This document shows positions 54,301 through 62,108 of a DNA stretch of 64,000 bases, piece by piece. The stretch spans positions 5,084,001 through 5,148,000 of the forward strand of contig NZ_CP109199.1 of NCBI RefSeq assembly GCF_036250065.1, read 5' to 3'. How positions within the stretch are numbered: position 1 is the stretch's first letter; each line of letters opens with the position of its first letter. The DNA comes from Micromonospora sp. NBC_01699 (GTDB lineage: Bacteria > Actinomycetota > Actinomycetes > Mycobacteriales > Micromonosporaceae). Under the pieces are notes generated by a model. It was not told where the DNA came from, did no database searches, and was given only the letters and a program-made list of their open reading frames with translations. The position numbers and the translations under genes are program-made.

Positions 54301-57300
54301 GCCCACCGACTGGGCGCCCTGACCGGTGAACAGCCACCCGATTCGCGGTCGTCGACCGGTGGCGACCACCCCGTACGTCACCGACCGGTGCGCGTCGCCC
54401 GTTAGCCAACCCCGCAACCGCGTCGCCGCCTCGACCGCGTCCGATGCCACCACCGCTACACGGTGCGGGAAGTGGCTCCGCGACACGGCCGCCGCCGCAC
54501 ACACCAAGCCGAACGACACTCCACCGGGGGCCTCCAACAGATCCACGTACCGCTGGGCGAGGGCGCGCAACGCCGCGTCGTCCCGCGCCGACAACGGCAG
54601 GACGTGTACGCCCCGGGACGGCAACGGCGCTTCCACCGCGTCCAGAACGGGTGCCTCGGCCACGATCACGTGAGCGTTCGTCCCGCTCATGCCGAACGAA
54701 CTCACCCCGGCGATCCGGGGCCGCTCGCTGCGGGGCCAGGCGGTCGGGGCGACCGGGATCTCGGCCGGGATCGTGTCGAGGGCGATCCGGGGGTTGACGG
54801 TGTGGAAGTGGAGCTGCGGAGGTAGTTGCTCCTGCTGCAACGCCAGCACCGACTTGATCAGGCCGGCCACTCCGGCCGCCGCCTCCAGGTGACCGATGTT
54901 GGCCTTGACCGAGCCGAGTCGCAGTGGCCGGTCCGGGGTACGGCGGTCACCGAGCACGCTGCCCAGGGCGGCCACCTCGATCGGGTCGCCGAGGGGCGTA
55001 CCGGTGCCGTGCGTCTCGACGTAGTCGACGTCGGTGGGCGAGATGCCGGCATCGGCCAGCGCGGTACGGATCAGGTCCTGCTGCGCCAGCCCGTTCGGCA
55101 CGGTCAGCCCGGAACTTGGCCCGTCATGGTTCACCGCCGAACCCCGGATCACCGCCAGAACCCGATCACCGTCACGCCGCGCGTCCGACAACCGCTTCAA
55201 CACCACAACCCCGCAACCCTCACCACGGCCGTAACCATCAGCGGAGGCATCGAAGGTCTTACACCGACCATCCGGCGACAACGCCTTGGCCCGGGACAGG
55301 AAGATGTACGACTCCGGGATGATCATGAGGTTGACGCCGCCGGCGAGGGCGAGGTCGGACTCCCCGGAGCGCAGGCTGCGACAGGCCAGGTGCACGGCGA
55401 CCAGCGACGACGAACAGGCCGTGTCGACCATGAGGCTCGGCCCGTGCAAGCCGAGCAGGTACGACAGCCGGCCGGCCACGGCGCTGCCGATGCCCCCGGT
55501 GCCGTAGTAGGTGTCGATGATCGTGGGATCGGCGAGCTTGAGCTGGAGTTGCATGTACTCGTTGCTGATCATCCCGACGAACACCCCGGTGCGGCTGCCC
55601 ACCAGTCGGGCGGGGACCTGACCGGCGTGCTCCAACGCCTCCCACGCCACCTCCAACAACAACCGCTGCTGCGGATCCAAACTCACCGCCTCACGAGGCG
55701 ACACCCCAAAGAACCCCGCATCAAAACCATCCACCCCAGACACAAAATGACCCCACCGCGTATACATCCGACCCGCCACATCCGGATCACCATCAAAAAA
55801 CTCATCCACATCCCACCGATCCCCCGGCACCACACCAACACCCTCACCACCGGCCACCAACAACTCCCACAACCCACCCGGACCCACAACCCCACCCGGA
55901 AAACGACAACCCACACCCACCACCGCGATCGGTTCGCTGGTCGGTCGAGGTGCGGCGTGCTGGCCGAGGGCAAGCAGGGCCTGCTTGACCGGGGAGAGCC
56001 CGGTCGGGTCGCCGAGGTGCCGGCGGAGCAGGGTGAGGGCCTCGTCCTCGGAGAGGGCGGCCAGCGCGTCGGCGGTGGGCAGGTCGCCGCCGACGGCGCG
56101 GCGGGGCGGCTCCACGGTCTCGATCCGGAAGACCTCGCGGGCGAGGTAGTCGCTGAGCGCGGCGACCGAGGCGTACTGGAAGACGACGGTCAGCGGCAGT
56201 GAGTGCGCGTCGCCGAGGGCCCGCTGGAGCCGGTTCTGGAGGTCGACGGCCATCAGGGAGGTCATGCCGAGGGCGAAGAAGCCCTGCCGGGGGTCGACCG
56301 GACTGTCGTCCTCGGTGCCGAGGGTGGCGGCGACCAGGTCGTTGACCGCGTCGGCGATCCGGGCCCGCCGCTCGGCGGGGGGTGCCGCGACGATCTCGCG
56401 GACCAGGGCGGGCACCTCGGGCGTCCGGTCGGCGCGGGCGGCGGGACGGGACTCGATCCAGTAGCGCTTGCGCTGGAACGGGTAGGTGGGCAGGACGATC
56501 CGGGTCGCCGCCGCAGCGGGGGTCGCCGGGTCGGTGCCCTTCACGTACGCCTCGGCCTGCCCGTCGGGATCGCTGCCCGGCGCGTCCCCGGCGGTACCCG
56601 GGTCGGACGGCCCGGTCGGGTCGGCCACGCCGTGCCGGACGGCGGGCTGGTCGGCGCCGGCGAGCCAGCCGGCCAGCCGGTCGGCGGCGGTGGCCCGGTC
56701 CGGGGCGAGGACGGCGAGCCGGTGCGCGAAGTGGGTCCGGCCGGTGGCGGCGGTCGCGCAGACGGCGGCCAGGTCGGGGGCGTCCGGGGCGCGGAGCAGG
56801 GTGACGTACCGCTCGGCGAGGGCACGCAGCGCCGGGGCGGTCCGGGCGGAGAGCGGCAGCAGCAGCGGGGTGGAAGCGTCGGCCGCAGCAGGGACCGCAG
56901 GCTGCGGCGCTTCGGCGACGACGAGGTGGACGTTCACGCCGCCGAGGCCGAAGGAGTTGACCCCGGCGAGTCGGCTCCGGTCGCCGGCAGGCCAGGGCAG
57001 CGGCGTGTCGGGCAGCACGAACGGCGCGTCGGCCAGTCCGGTCTGCGGGTTGAGCGTGGTGAGGTGCAGGTGCGGGGGGATGATGCCGTGCCGCAGGGCG
57101 AGGACCACCTTGATCAGGCTGGCGACGCCGGCGGCCAGTTCCAGGTGGCCGACGTTGGTCTTGACCGAGCCGAGCGCGCACGGCTGGTCGGGGTCGCGGT
57201 CGACGCCGAAGACGCGGGTGAGGGCGGTCGCCTCGACCACGTCGGCCAGTGGGGTGCCGACACCGTGCGCCTCGATCAGGTCGACCTGCCCGGGGGTGAC

Positions 57301-58239
57301 GCCGGCGTCCCGCAGGGCCCGCCGGACGACCGCCTCCTGGGCCTGGGCGTCGGGGGCGGTCAGCGCCTCCCCGCGTCCGTTGTGGTTCATGGCCGAGCCG
57401 CGGATCACGGCCAGGATCGGGTCGCCGTCGCGCTGGGCGTCGGCGAGTCGCTTGAGGACGACCATCCCGGCGCCCTCGCCGCGTACGTAGCCGTCGGCGG
57501 CGGCGTCGAAGCTCTTGCACCGCCCGTCGGCGGCCATCATCCAGGTCTGGGAGAGCCCGATGGTGGCCTTGGGCGAGAGCATGAGGTTGACGCCGCCGGC
57601 GAGCGCCACCTGGGTGTCGCCGGCGCGCAGGCTCTGGCAGGCGAGGTGCACGGCGACCAGGGACGACGAGCAGCCGGTGTCCAGCGCCAGGCTCGGCCCC
57701 CGCAGGTCCAGCAGGTACGACAGCCGGTTCACGGCGATGCTGAGGGCGTTGCCGGTGACGAAGTAGGCGTTGAGGTTGGCCGGGTCGTCGAAGGCGACCG
57801 AGGCGTAGTCGTCGGTGCCGATGCCGACGAACACCCCGGTCGCGCTGCCGGCGAGCCGGGCCGGGACGATGCCGGCCCGTTCCAGTGCCTCCCAGGTGAC
57901 CTCGAGGAGCATCCGGTGCTGCGGGTCCATGCTGGCCGCCTCGCCGGGTGAGATGCCGAAGAAGTGCGGGTCGAACCGGTCCACGTCGTCGACGAAGCCA
58001 CCCCAGCGGGTGTTGGCTCTGCCGGGCTCGGCGAGGTCGGGGTCGTAGAGGGCAGCCGCGTCCCACCGGTCCGCCGGGACCTCGGTGATCGCGTCCCCGC
58101 CGTCGACGAGCAGACGCCAGAACGCGTCGGCGTCGGGCGCGCCGGGGAACCGGCAGCTCAGACCGACGACGGCGATCGGCTCAGCGGCGGGCCGGGACGA
58201 CAGTCGATCGTCGTCCCGGCGGCTGCGCTCCAGGGCCAT
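51316..58239 (-). CDS. Bimodular PKS: KS-ACP (AT-less) then KS-AT-KR-ACP
   Basis: The 2307-residue protein holds two modules. The first KS (about 18-440) has Cys190 in DTGCSSS, His325 in EAHGVG and His365 in KTNVGHLE, so it looks active. The KS-AT linker (to about 540) is joined by a Gly/Pro/Asp-rich spacer to the post-AT sequence LPTYPFQRKRYW (583-594), so the whole AT is missing. An ACP follows with Ser661 in GMTSL. The second module has a KS with Cys942, an AT with GHSVG (Ser1395) and HAFH (malonyl), a KR with TGGLGALG near 1904, VLDDG (B-type) and Tyr2046, and an ACP with Ser2214. No DH lies between AT and KR. The first module needs an AT in trans or receives a preloaded ACP. The gene follows the free ACP by 32 bases. 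Confidence 0.95.
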   Translation of the reverse strand: MALERSRRDDDRLSSRPAAEPIAVVGLSCRFPGAPDADAFWRLLVDGGDAITEVPADRWDAAALYDPDLAEPGRANTRWGGFVDDVDRFDPHFFGISPGEAASMDPQHRMLLEVTWEALERAGIVPARLAGSATGVFVGIGTDDYASVAFDDPANLNAYFVTGNALSIAVNRLSYLLDLRGPSLALDTGCSSSLVAVHLACQSLRAGDTQVALAGGVNLMLSPKATIGLSQTWMMAADGRCKSFDAAADGYVRGEGAGMVVLKRLADAQRDGDPILAVIRGSAMNHNGRGEALTAPDAQAQEAVVRRALRDAGVTPGQVDLIEAHGVGTPLADVVEATALTRVFGVDRDPDQPCALGSVKTNVGHLELAAGVASLIKVVLALRHGIIPPHLHLTTLNPQTGLADAPFVLPDTPLPWPAGDRSRLAGVNSFGLGGVNVHLVVAEAPQPAVPAAADASTPLLLPLSARTAPALRALAERYVTLLRAPDAPDLAAVCATAATGRTHFAHRLAVLAPDRATAADRLAGWLAGADQPAVRHGVADPTGPSDPGTAGDAPGSDPDGQAEAYVKGTDPATPAAAATRIVLPTYPFQRKRYWIESRPAARADRTPEVPALVREIVAAPPAERRARIADAVNDLVAATLGTEDDSPVDPRQGFFALGMTSLMAVDLQNRLQRALGDAHSLPLTVVFQYASVAALSDYLAREVFRIETVEPPRRAVGGDLPTADALAALSEDEALTLLRRHLGDPTGLSPVKQALLALGQHAAPRPTSEPIAVVGVGCRFPGGVVGPGGLWELLVAGGEGVGVVPGDRWDVDEFFDGDPDVAGRMYTRWGHFVSGVDGFDAGFFGVSPREAVSLDPQQRLLLEVAWEALEHAGQVPARLVGSRTGVFVGMISNEYMQLQLKLADPTIIDTYYGTGGIGSAVAGRLSYLLGLHGPSLMVDTACSSSLVAVHLACRSLRSGESDLALAGGVNLMIIPESYIFLSRAKALSPDGRCKTFDASADGYGRGEGCGVVVLKRLSDARRDGDRVLAVIRGSAVNHDGPSSGLTVPNGLAQQDLIRTALADAGISPTDVDYVETHGTGTPLGDPIEVAALGSVLGDRRTPDRPLRLGSVKANIGHLEAAAGVAGLIKSVLALQQEQLPPQLHFHTVNPRIALDTIPAEIPVAPTAWPRSERPRIAGVSSFGMSGTNAHVIVAEAPVLDAVEAPLPSRGVHVLPLSARDDAALRALAQRYVDLLEAPGGVSFGLVCAAAAVSRSHFPHRVAVVASDAVEAATRLRGWLTGDAHRSVTYGVVATGRRPRIGWLFTGQGAQSVGMARPLYESEPVFRAELDRCAELLAGELDRPLLEVLFQGEGDVAQDLLDQTGFTQPVLFAVEWALAKLWRHWGVEPEVVAGHSVGELVAACVAGVFSLEDALRLVAARGRLMQALPAGGAMLAVALPEERVVPLLAGTNLVVAAVNSPVETVVAGPAEAAETLADRLSADGVRTTALHVSHAFHSPLMASMVPAFRQVAETVSFHPAKRTVVSNVTGQVADRSIASAGYWVDHVLAPVRFADGAATVVGQGCTVVQEIGPHPVLLTAARQSVEDDTNVVWVPSLRRNRDDWQQMLTAVAALYTQGVDLDWTAVTGGVSTASVDLPTYPFQRKRYWVDTSRLAQISPGHTDPQADWLYELSWRPYDLPEAAADADPGNWLLLADAGGVAESVAALLRAEGARCHLVRAGDSYAALADDEWQVTPDQPDHFRQLLAEVGGGLTSIVHLWSLDHTAAAPDALHAAHRRDCAGLLHLVQALAPLELAEPPKIRVVTRGGQPVGGTTTPGTPHQAPVWGLGSVVGLEHPTLWGGLIDLDPQAGDPAATIVRTVRSASGEHQLAWRDGRSRVARVTRAAATLPASPVQITAEGTHLVTGGLGALGLLVARWLVDRGARQVVLVGRRPPSEATVETLRNLTAQGADVRVMRGDVGDADDVRRVLDEIGTTMPPLRSVFHAAGVLDDGVLHQQSWERFARVFAPKVDGAWHLHTLTRDLPLDHFVLFSSIASLLGAPGQGNYAAANAFLDALAHHRCASGLPAVSVNWGAWGDSGMAASLTDRDQQRWTERGIGIIPPEQGIRVLERIMARGVTQVGVLPVDWSRYAERYPLGAERPLLAEVVRREPAVAGASADTTTAPRLRTQYAALPDASRRTALTDYVTRELEKILMLDEASLDPQKGLFDLGLDSLMALEFKNRVQAAFEYELSATLLFNYPTIDAVVGYLQQAIFGAPDAGRSGAPSQTAEPEDDELGALLDNLEQMSDDEIDRMFADSSGVEGQAS
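55621..55933. repeat. KS N-terminal direct repeat with odd codon use, copy 2
   Basis: This is the partner of 50900-51212, in the second KS of the bimodular PKS. It covers the segment from the conserved PGGVVGPGGL to the LLLEVAWEALEHAG helix. Its low third-position C contrasts with the KS of the first module of the same gene. Confidence 0.85.
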
Positions 58240-58271
58240 GGGGGCTCGAACCCTTCCTCGGGAGATGAGAC

Positions 58272-58520
58272 CTACTGCTCCTGCTTGACCTTCAGGAACA
58301 GGTCGACGAGTTCGTCGACGTTCTTGAGGTTGGCCAGTTCGGTGCGGGGCACCCGGATCTTGAGTTCGCGCATCGACGCCGAGACGATCTCGACGATGTC
58401 GAGGCTGCCGAGCCCGAAGTCCTTCATCGACTTGGTGGTGTCGACGGGCTGGTCGTCCAGGCCCTCGGCGTTGAGCCGGATGTGCTTGGTCACCACGTCC
58501 ACGACCTGCTGACGGTCCAT
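58272..58520 (-). CDS. Discrete acyl carrier protein of the HCS cassette
   Basis: The 82-residue protein is a single ACP. The phosphopantetheine Ser sits in DFGLGSLDIVEIV (about residue 39), preceded by the KSMKD segment common in free ACPs. In beta-branching cassettes a free ACP carries the acetyl or propionyl donor used by the HMG-CoA-synthase-like enzyme. Its position between the ECH genes and the AT-less module supports that. It might alternatively serve as the ACP of the split KS-AT protein; the two roles are compatible, because that KS could make the donor by decarboxylation. Confidence 0.9.
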   Translation of the reverse strand: MDRQQVVDVVTKHIRLNAEGLDDQPVDTTKSMKDFGLGSLDIVEIVSASMRELKIRVPRTELANLKNVDELVDLFLKVKQEQ

Positions 58521-58556
58521 CTTGAGGTGTCTCCTTGTTCTGATCGGTGGTGCTGG

Positions 58557-59303
58557 TCAGGTGAGGTAGGTCTCGGCGACGATCTCCGCGACCTCGGGTC
58601 GGCCGAAGCAGACCCGGTGCATCAGGTGCTCGCGGGACATCGCCGCGCGCAGCAGTTGGCGTCGGGGCTGGGCCAGGGTCTCCTTGGTCAGCTCCAGCAC
58701 GTGCCGGGGTTTCTCGGCGATGCGCTGGGCGAACTCCAACGCGGTGGGGAACACCTCGTCGGCCGGGACGACGGCGTTGAAGAAGCCACGGCCGTCGAGG
58801 TCGCCGCCCCGGTAGTAGCGGGCGGTCAGGGTCAGCTCGGCGGCGGTGGCGGCCCCGACGGCGGCCGGTAGCAGCGCGGTGGTGCCCATCGCCGGGGTGA
58901 AGCCCATCCGGGCGAAGTTCATCGCGTACCGGCGGTTGCGGGCGGCCACCACGAGGTCGCAGCAGAGCGCCAGCACCAGCCCGCCGCCGACGGCGTGCCC
59001 CTCAAGGGCGCCGACGATCGGCACCGGGAAGTCCAGCATCGGCCGGGACAGCAGCAGGTCCTTGACGTGCAGGGCACCGGAGAGCACCCGTTGCAGGGCC
59101 TCCATGGTCGCCCCGGCGCAGAACACCTCCGGCCGGCCGCGCAGGATCAGCACCTTGAGCTGCGGGTCCTGGGCGAGTTGGGCCAGGGCGGCCAGCAGCT
59201 CGTCGCAGAGCCGGTCGCTGAGGCGGTTGTCGTGCTCGGCGTCGTCGAGGGTCAGCTCGGCGACGCCGGGCTCGACCTCACGTACCCGAATGACCTGGAA
59301 CAT
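58557..59303 (-). CDS. Enoyl-CoA hydratase-like protein, decarboxylase type (ECH2-like, copy A)
   Basis: I place the start at the ATG at 59303 (MFQVIRVREVEP), giving 248 residues; the open frame upstream is a shadow of the preceding gene, which it overlaps by 26 bases. The crotonase fold is clear: FCAGATMEAL for the oxyanion hole, EGHAVGGGLVLALCCDLVVAA and MGFTPAMGTTALLP. It is closely related to the ECH at 61350, which shares the CCDL, GFTPAMG and EKPR.VLEL.KETLA segments. In beta-branching the ECH2 enzyme decarboxylates the glutaconyl-type intermediate. This is the likely role of one or both copies. Confidence 0.88.
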   Translation of the reverse strand: MFQVIRVREVEPGVAELTLDDAEHDNRLSDRLCDELLAALAQLAQDPQLKVLILRGRPEVFCAGATMEALQRVLSGALHVKDLLLSRPMLDFPVPIVGALEGHAVGGGLVLALCCDLVVAARNRRYAMNFARMGFTPAMGTTALLPAAVGAATAAELTLTARYYRGGDLDGRGFFNAVVPADEVFPTALEFAQRIAEKPRHVLELTKETLAQPRRQLLRAAMSREHLMHRVCFGRPEVAEIVAETYLT

Positions 59304-60087
59304 CCGTCCGCCCTCGGTAGCGTGCGAACCACGGCGGGGCGAAGCCCTCGCCGAACGACGTGACCCCCGCCAGGACGTCCGGCCGGGCCAGCCAGCCGGT
59401 GAACTGGTCGAGGCCGATCTCGATCTGCTGGTCGAGGTCGGCGGCGCTGAGCCGGTCGTAGTAGCGCTTGGTCTCGGCGAGCGCCTGCGGCGCGGACCGG
59501 AAGATCCGCTGGAGCTGGGCGCGCAGCGCCGTGCCGACGCCATCGGTGACCAGTTCGTCGACCAGGCCCCAGGTGTGCGCCTCGGCTGCCGGGATGCCCC
59601 GGGTGCTCAGGGTCATCGCCCGGAGCCGGGCCGGGCCGATGCGCAGCAGCAGGAACGGCACGATGGTCGCCGGCACCAGGCCGACGATCGGCTCGGAGAG
59701 CATGAACCGCGCGGCCGGGGTGGCGAGCACCAGGTCGCAGGCGGCGAGCAGGCCGACGCCGCCGCCCATGGCCTCGCCGTCGGCGACCGCGATCACCGGT
59801 ACCCGGGCCCGCCGGATCCGGGCCAGGCAGGCCGGGAGCCGGCGGAGCTGGTCGCGGTCCGGGAGCCGGCCGTGGACGAAGAACGCCTCCAGGTCGAGCC
59901 CACGGCAGAACGTCGGCCCCTCGGCGGCGACCACCATCGCCCGGCAGTCCGGGTCGGCGTCCACGGCGTCGAGCGCCGCCGTCAGCCCGTCGATCAGGTC
60001 GAAGTTGATCGCGTTGCCGTTGGCGGGGGCGGCCAGCGTCACGAAGCAGACGCCGTCGGCGATCTCGGTGCGTACCGCGCGGTCCAT
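59278..60087 (-). CDS. Enoyl-CoA hydratase-like protein, dehydratase type (ECH1-like)
   Basis: The 269-residue crotonase-fold protein has FCRGLDLEAFF and DGEAMGGGVGLLAACDLVLA for the oxyanion hole, and FMLSEPIVGLVPATIVPFLL. This last segment is like PksH/CurE-type ECH1 enzymes (a Ser-Glu pair then a Pro-rich helix). ECH1 removes water from the HMG-type thioester made by the HCS. It differs clearly from the two ECH2-like paralogues around it. The ATG at 60087 lies 4 bases after the HCS stop, so translation is coupled. Confidence 0.88.
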   Translation of the reverse strand: MDRAVRTEIADGVCFVTLAAPANGNAINFDLIDGLTAALDAVDADPDCRAMVVAAEGPTFCRGLDLEAFFVHGRLPDRDQLRRLPACLARIRRARVPVIAVADGEAMGGGVGLLAACDLVLATPAARFMLSEPIVGLVPATIVPFLLLRIGPARLRAMTLSTRGIPAAEAHTWGLVDELVTDGVGTALRAQLQRIFRSAPQALAETKRYYDRLSAADLDQQIEIGLDQFTGWLARPDVLAGVTSFGEGFAPPWFARYRGRTDVPGHSGT

Positions 60088-60091
60088 TCCG

Positions 60092-61339
60092 TCAGCTCCA
60101 GCGGTAGTGACGGTGGTAGTCGCGGACGGCCTCCAGGACCAGCAGGTGCTCTCCCTCGTAGCGCTGGGCGTACAGGTCGCCGACGTCCTGGGTCAGCGGC
60201 TGGTAGGTGCGTTCGTCGATGTTCGTCTCGCAGGCCTTCTCGATCTGCTCGTACTGTGCGACGGAGAGCCGGACCCGGGAGTCGAGGTGCGCGTCCAGGT
60301 CGAGGCCGCGCACGTACCCGGTGGCGTCCGGTCCGACCAGTCCGCTGTAGAACTCGGCCTGGCAGCCGGAGCCGTACGCGAAGACCGAAAGCCGATCCCC
60401 GGCGGCCAGGTCGGTGGCGGTGTGCAGCATGCCGAGCAGGCAGATGAAGGTGGACGCGCCGTACGCGCTGCCGATCCGCCGGGCGAAGTGGGTGCTGGCG
60501 GCGACCCGGTCCCGCCAGCTCGCCTCGATGGCGGCCTTGTCGGTGACGCCGAGCCGGTTGAGCAGGGTCTTGTGCGCGACCTTGGTCATCCCCGGGAACG
60601 GGGCGTGATAGATGTTCTTCCGGAAGTACGACTCGAAGTCGACCTCGCCGACGATCGTCTCGTACCGCTCGTAGGTCTCCTCCAGCGCGTCCAGGTAGGA
60701 GTAGAAGCTGGTCGTGCCGGTGATGATCTCGGTACGCGAGTTGGGGCGCAGCGCGTCGGACAACTCGTTGGTCCAGTAGCCGGCCTTCTCCAGTTCCAGC
60801 TCGAACACCGCCGGCTCGGCGCTGACGAGCATGGCGACCGCGCTGCCGCCGGCCATCAGCTCACCGAGGTCGTCGTCCTCGGTCTGCACGTGGTTGCGGG
60901 TGCGGCTCAGGTCACTGTTGATGACCAGGGCCTTCTTGCCGGGGCGGACGTTCGACGCGACCCAGGAAGCGGCGACGCGCAGCGCGGCCGTGCCGCCGTA
61001 GCACATGTGCTTGACCTCGAAGTTGCGGCTGTGCGCGGGCAGCCGGCAGAACCGCTGCACCCAGGTGGAGATGGGCTTGCCGAAGTCCACCGCCGATTCG
61101 GTGGCCACCACGACCAGTTCGATCTGCGCACGGTCATCGTCGGTGAGCAGCCGTTCGGTGGCGTTGACGGCCAGGGTGACCGGGTCCTCGTACGGCGGGA
61201 TGATGGCCCGCGACTCGTACGGGATCATCTGGCGGCGTTCCAGCTCGGTGAGGGAGCCGCCGCGCGCCGAGGCGAGGTCGGCGATCGTCAGGTACGCCCG
61301 ACCGCCGTACAGGTTCAACTTCTCGATGCCTACCCGCAT
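60092..61339 (-). CDS. HMG-CoA synthase-like enzyme for polyketide beta-branching (HCS)
   Basis: The 415-residue protein has the HMG-CoA synthase triad: Glu81 in VVATES, the nucleophile Cys113 in KHMCYGGTAAL and His245 in NIYHAPFPGM, plus GSGCQAEF near the C-terminus. In polyketide pathways this enzyme adds an acetyl or propionyl carbanion from a donor ACP to a beta-keto group on the assembly line. It is the core of a cassette with the three ECH genes, the free ACP and the KS-AT protein. A role in primary mevalonate metabolism is very unlikely in this context. Confidence 0.94.
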   Translation of the reverse strand: MRVGIEKLNLYGGRAYLTIADLASARGGSLTELERRQMIPYESRAIIPPYEDPVTLAVNATERLLTDDDRAQIELVVVATESAVDFGKPISTWVQRFCRLPAHSRNFEVKHMCYGGTAALRVAASWVASNVRPGKKALVINSDLSRTRNHVQTEDDDLGELMAGGSAVAMLVSAEPAVFELELEKAGYWTNELSDALRPNSRTEIITGTTSFYSYLDALEETYERYETIVGEVDFESYFRKNIYHAPFPGMTKVAHKTLLNRLGVTDKAAIEASWRDRVAASTHFARRIGSAYGASTFICLLGMLHTATDLAAGDRLSVFAYGSGCQAEFYSGLVGPDATGYVRGLDLDAHLDSRVRLSVAQYEQIEKACETNIDERTYQPLTQDVGDLYAQRYEGEHLLVLEAVRDYHRHYRWS

Positions 61340-61349
61340 GGGAGTTCTC

Positions 61350-62108
61350 CTAGCTCAGGTACGTCTGGTCGAGCAGCGCGGCGCTGCCGGGCTGGGTGAA
61401 GCAGATCCGGTTCATCAGCGGCTCGCGGGCGATGGCCTCCTGGAGGGCGTGGCGCTTGGGCAGCGCCAGCGTCTCCTTCAGCAGTTCCAGCACGTAGCGC
61501 GGCTTCTCGGCGATCTGCTCGGCCAGGTCGGTGGCGTGGGCGAGCACCTCGTCGCCGGGTACGACCGCGTTGAACAGCCGCCGGTCGGCCAGCTCGCGAC
61601 CCTTGTAGTACTTTCCGGTGAAGATCATCTCGGCGGCGACGTGGTGACCGACGGCGGCCGGCAGCAGCACCGACAGGCCCATCGCCGGGGTGAAGCCCAT
61701 GCTGGCGGAGTTGACCGCGTAGCGGCGGTTCGCGGCGGCGACGGTCAGATCGCAGCACAGCGCCAGGGCCAGGCCACCGCCGACCGCGTGCCCCTCGAGG
61801 GCGCCGATCACCGGCACCGGGAAGCCCAGCAGCCGGTCGGCGAGGGCGAGCAGCCGGCGCTCGTCGTACACGCCGCTGGCCATCTCCCGGAGCATCTGGA
61901 GAGTGCCGCCGGCGCACCAGATCTCCGGGGTGCCGGTGACCAGGAGGACCTTGACCGACTCGTCGCCGGCCAGCTCGTCGAGGGCGGCGAACAGTTGGTC
62001 GACCAGCTCGTAGCTGAGCCGGTTCTCCCGGGTCGGGTCGCAGATGGCGAGCTGGACGATGCCCGAGTCGAGTCGGGTCACCGCCAGAACCGGATCGTGG
62101 TGGGTCAC
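61350..62108 (-). CDS. Enoyl-CoA hydratase-like protein, decarboxylase type (ECH2-like, copy B)
   Basis: The GTG at 62108 overlaps the stop of the KS-AT gene in a GTGA arrangement and gives 252 residues. Crotonase motifs are WCAGGTLQMLREM, EGHAVGGGLALALCCDLTVAA and MGFTPAMGLSVLLP. It is a paralogue of the ECH at 58557, with roughly half the residues shared by eye. Two such enzymes in one cassette could act at different acceptors or in different steps. It is separated from the HCS start by 10 bases. Confidence 0.88.
   Translation of the reverse strand: MTHHDPVLAVTRLDSGIVQLAICDPTRENRLSYELVDQLFAALDELAGDESVKVLLVTGTPEIWCAGGTLQMLREMASGVYDERRLLALADRLLGFPVPVIGALEGHAVGGGLALALCCDLTVAAANRRYAVNSASMGFTPAMGLSVLLPAAVGHHVAAEMIFTGKYYKGRELADRRLFNAVVPGDEVLAHATDLAEQIAEKPRYVLELLKETLALPKRHALQEAIAREPLMNRICFTQPGSAALLDQTYLS

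Noticed and set aside
51316-58239. Classification as a trans-AT PKS cluster
   Set aside because: Only one module lacks an AT. The other modules have complete integrated ATs with GHSxG and HAFH or FASH motifs.
59304-59543. N-terminal extension of the ECH gene ending at 58557
   Set aside because: The extension is Arg/Ser-rich shadow sequence over the preceding ECH gene; homology to crotonases begins at 59303.
60092-61339. Mevalonate-pathway HMG-CoA synthase
   Set aside because: No other mevalonate genes are present, and the gene is locked in a cassette with ECHs, a free ACP and PKSs.
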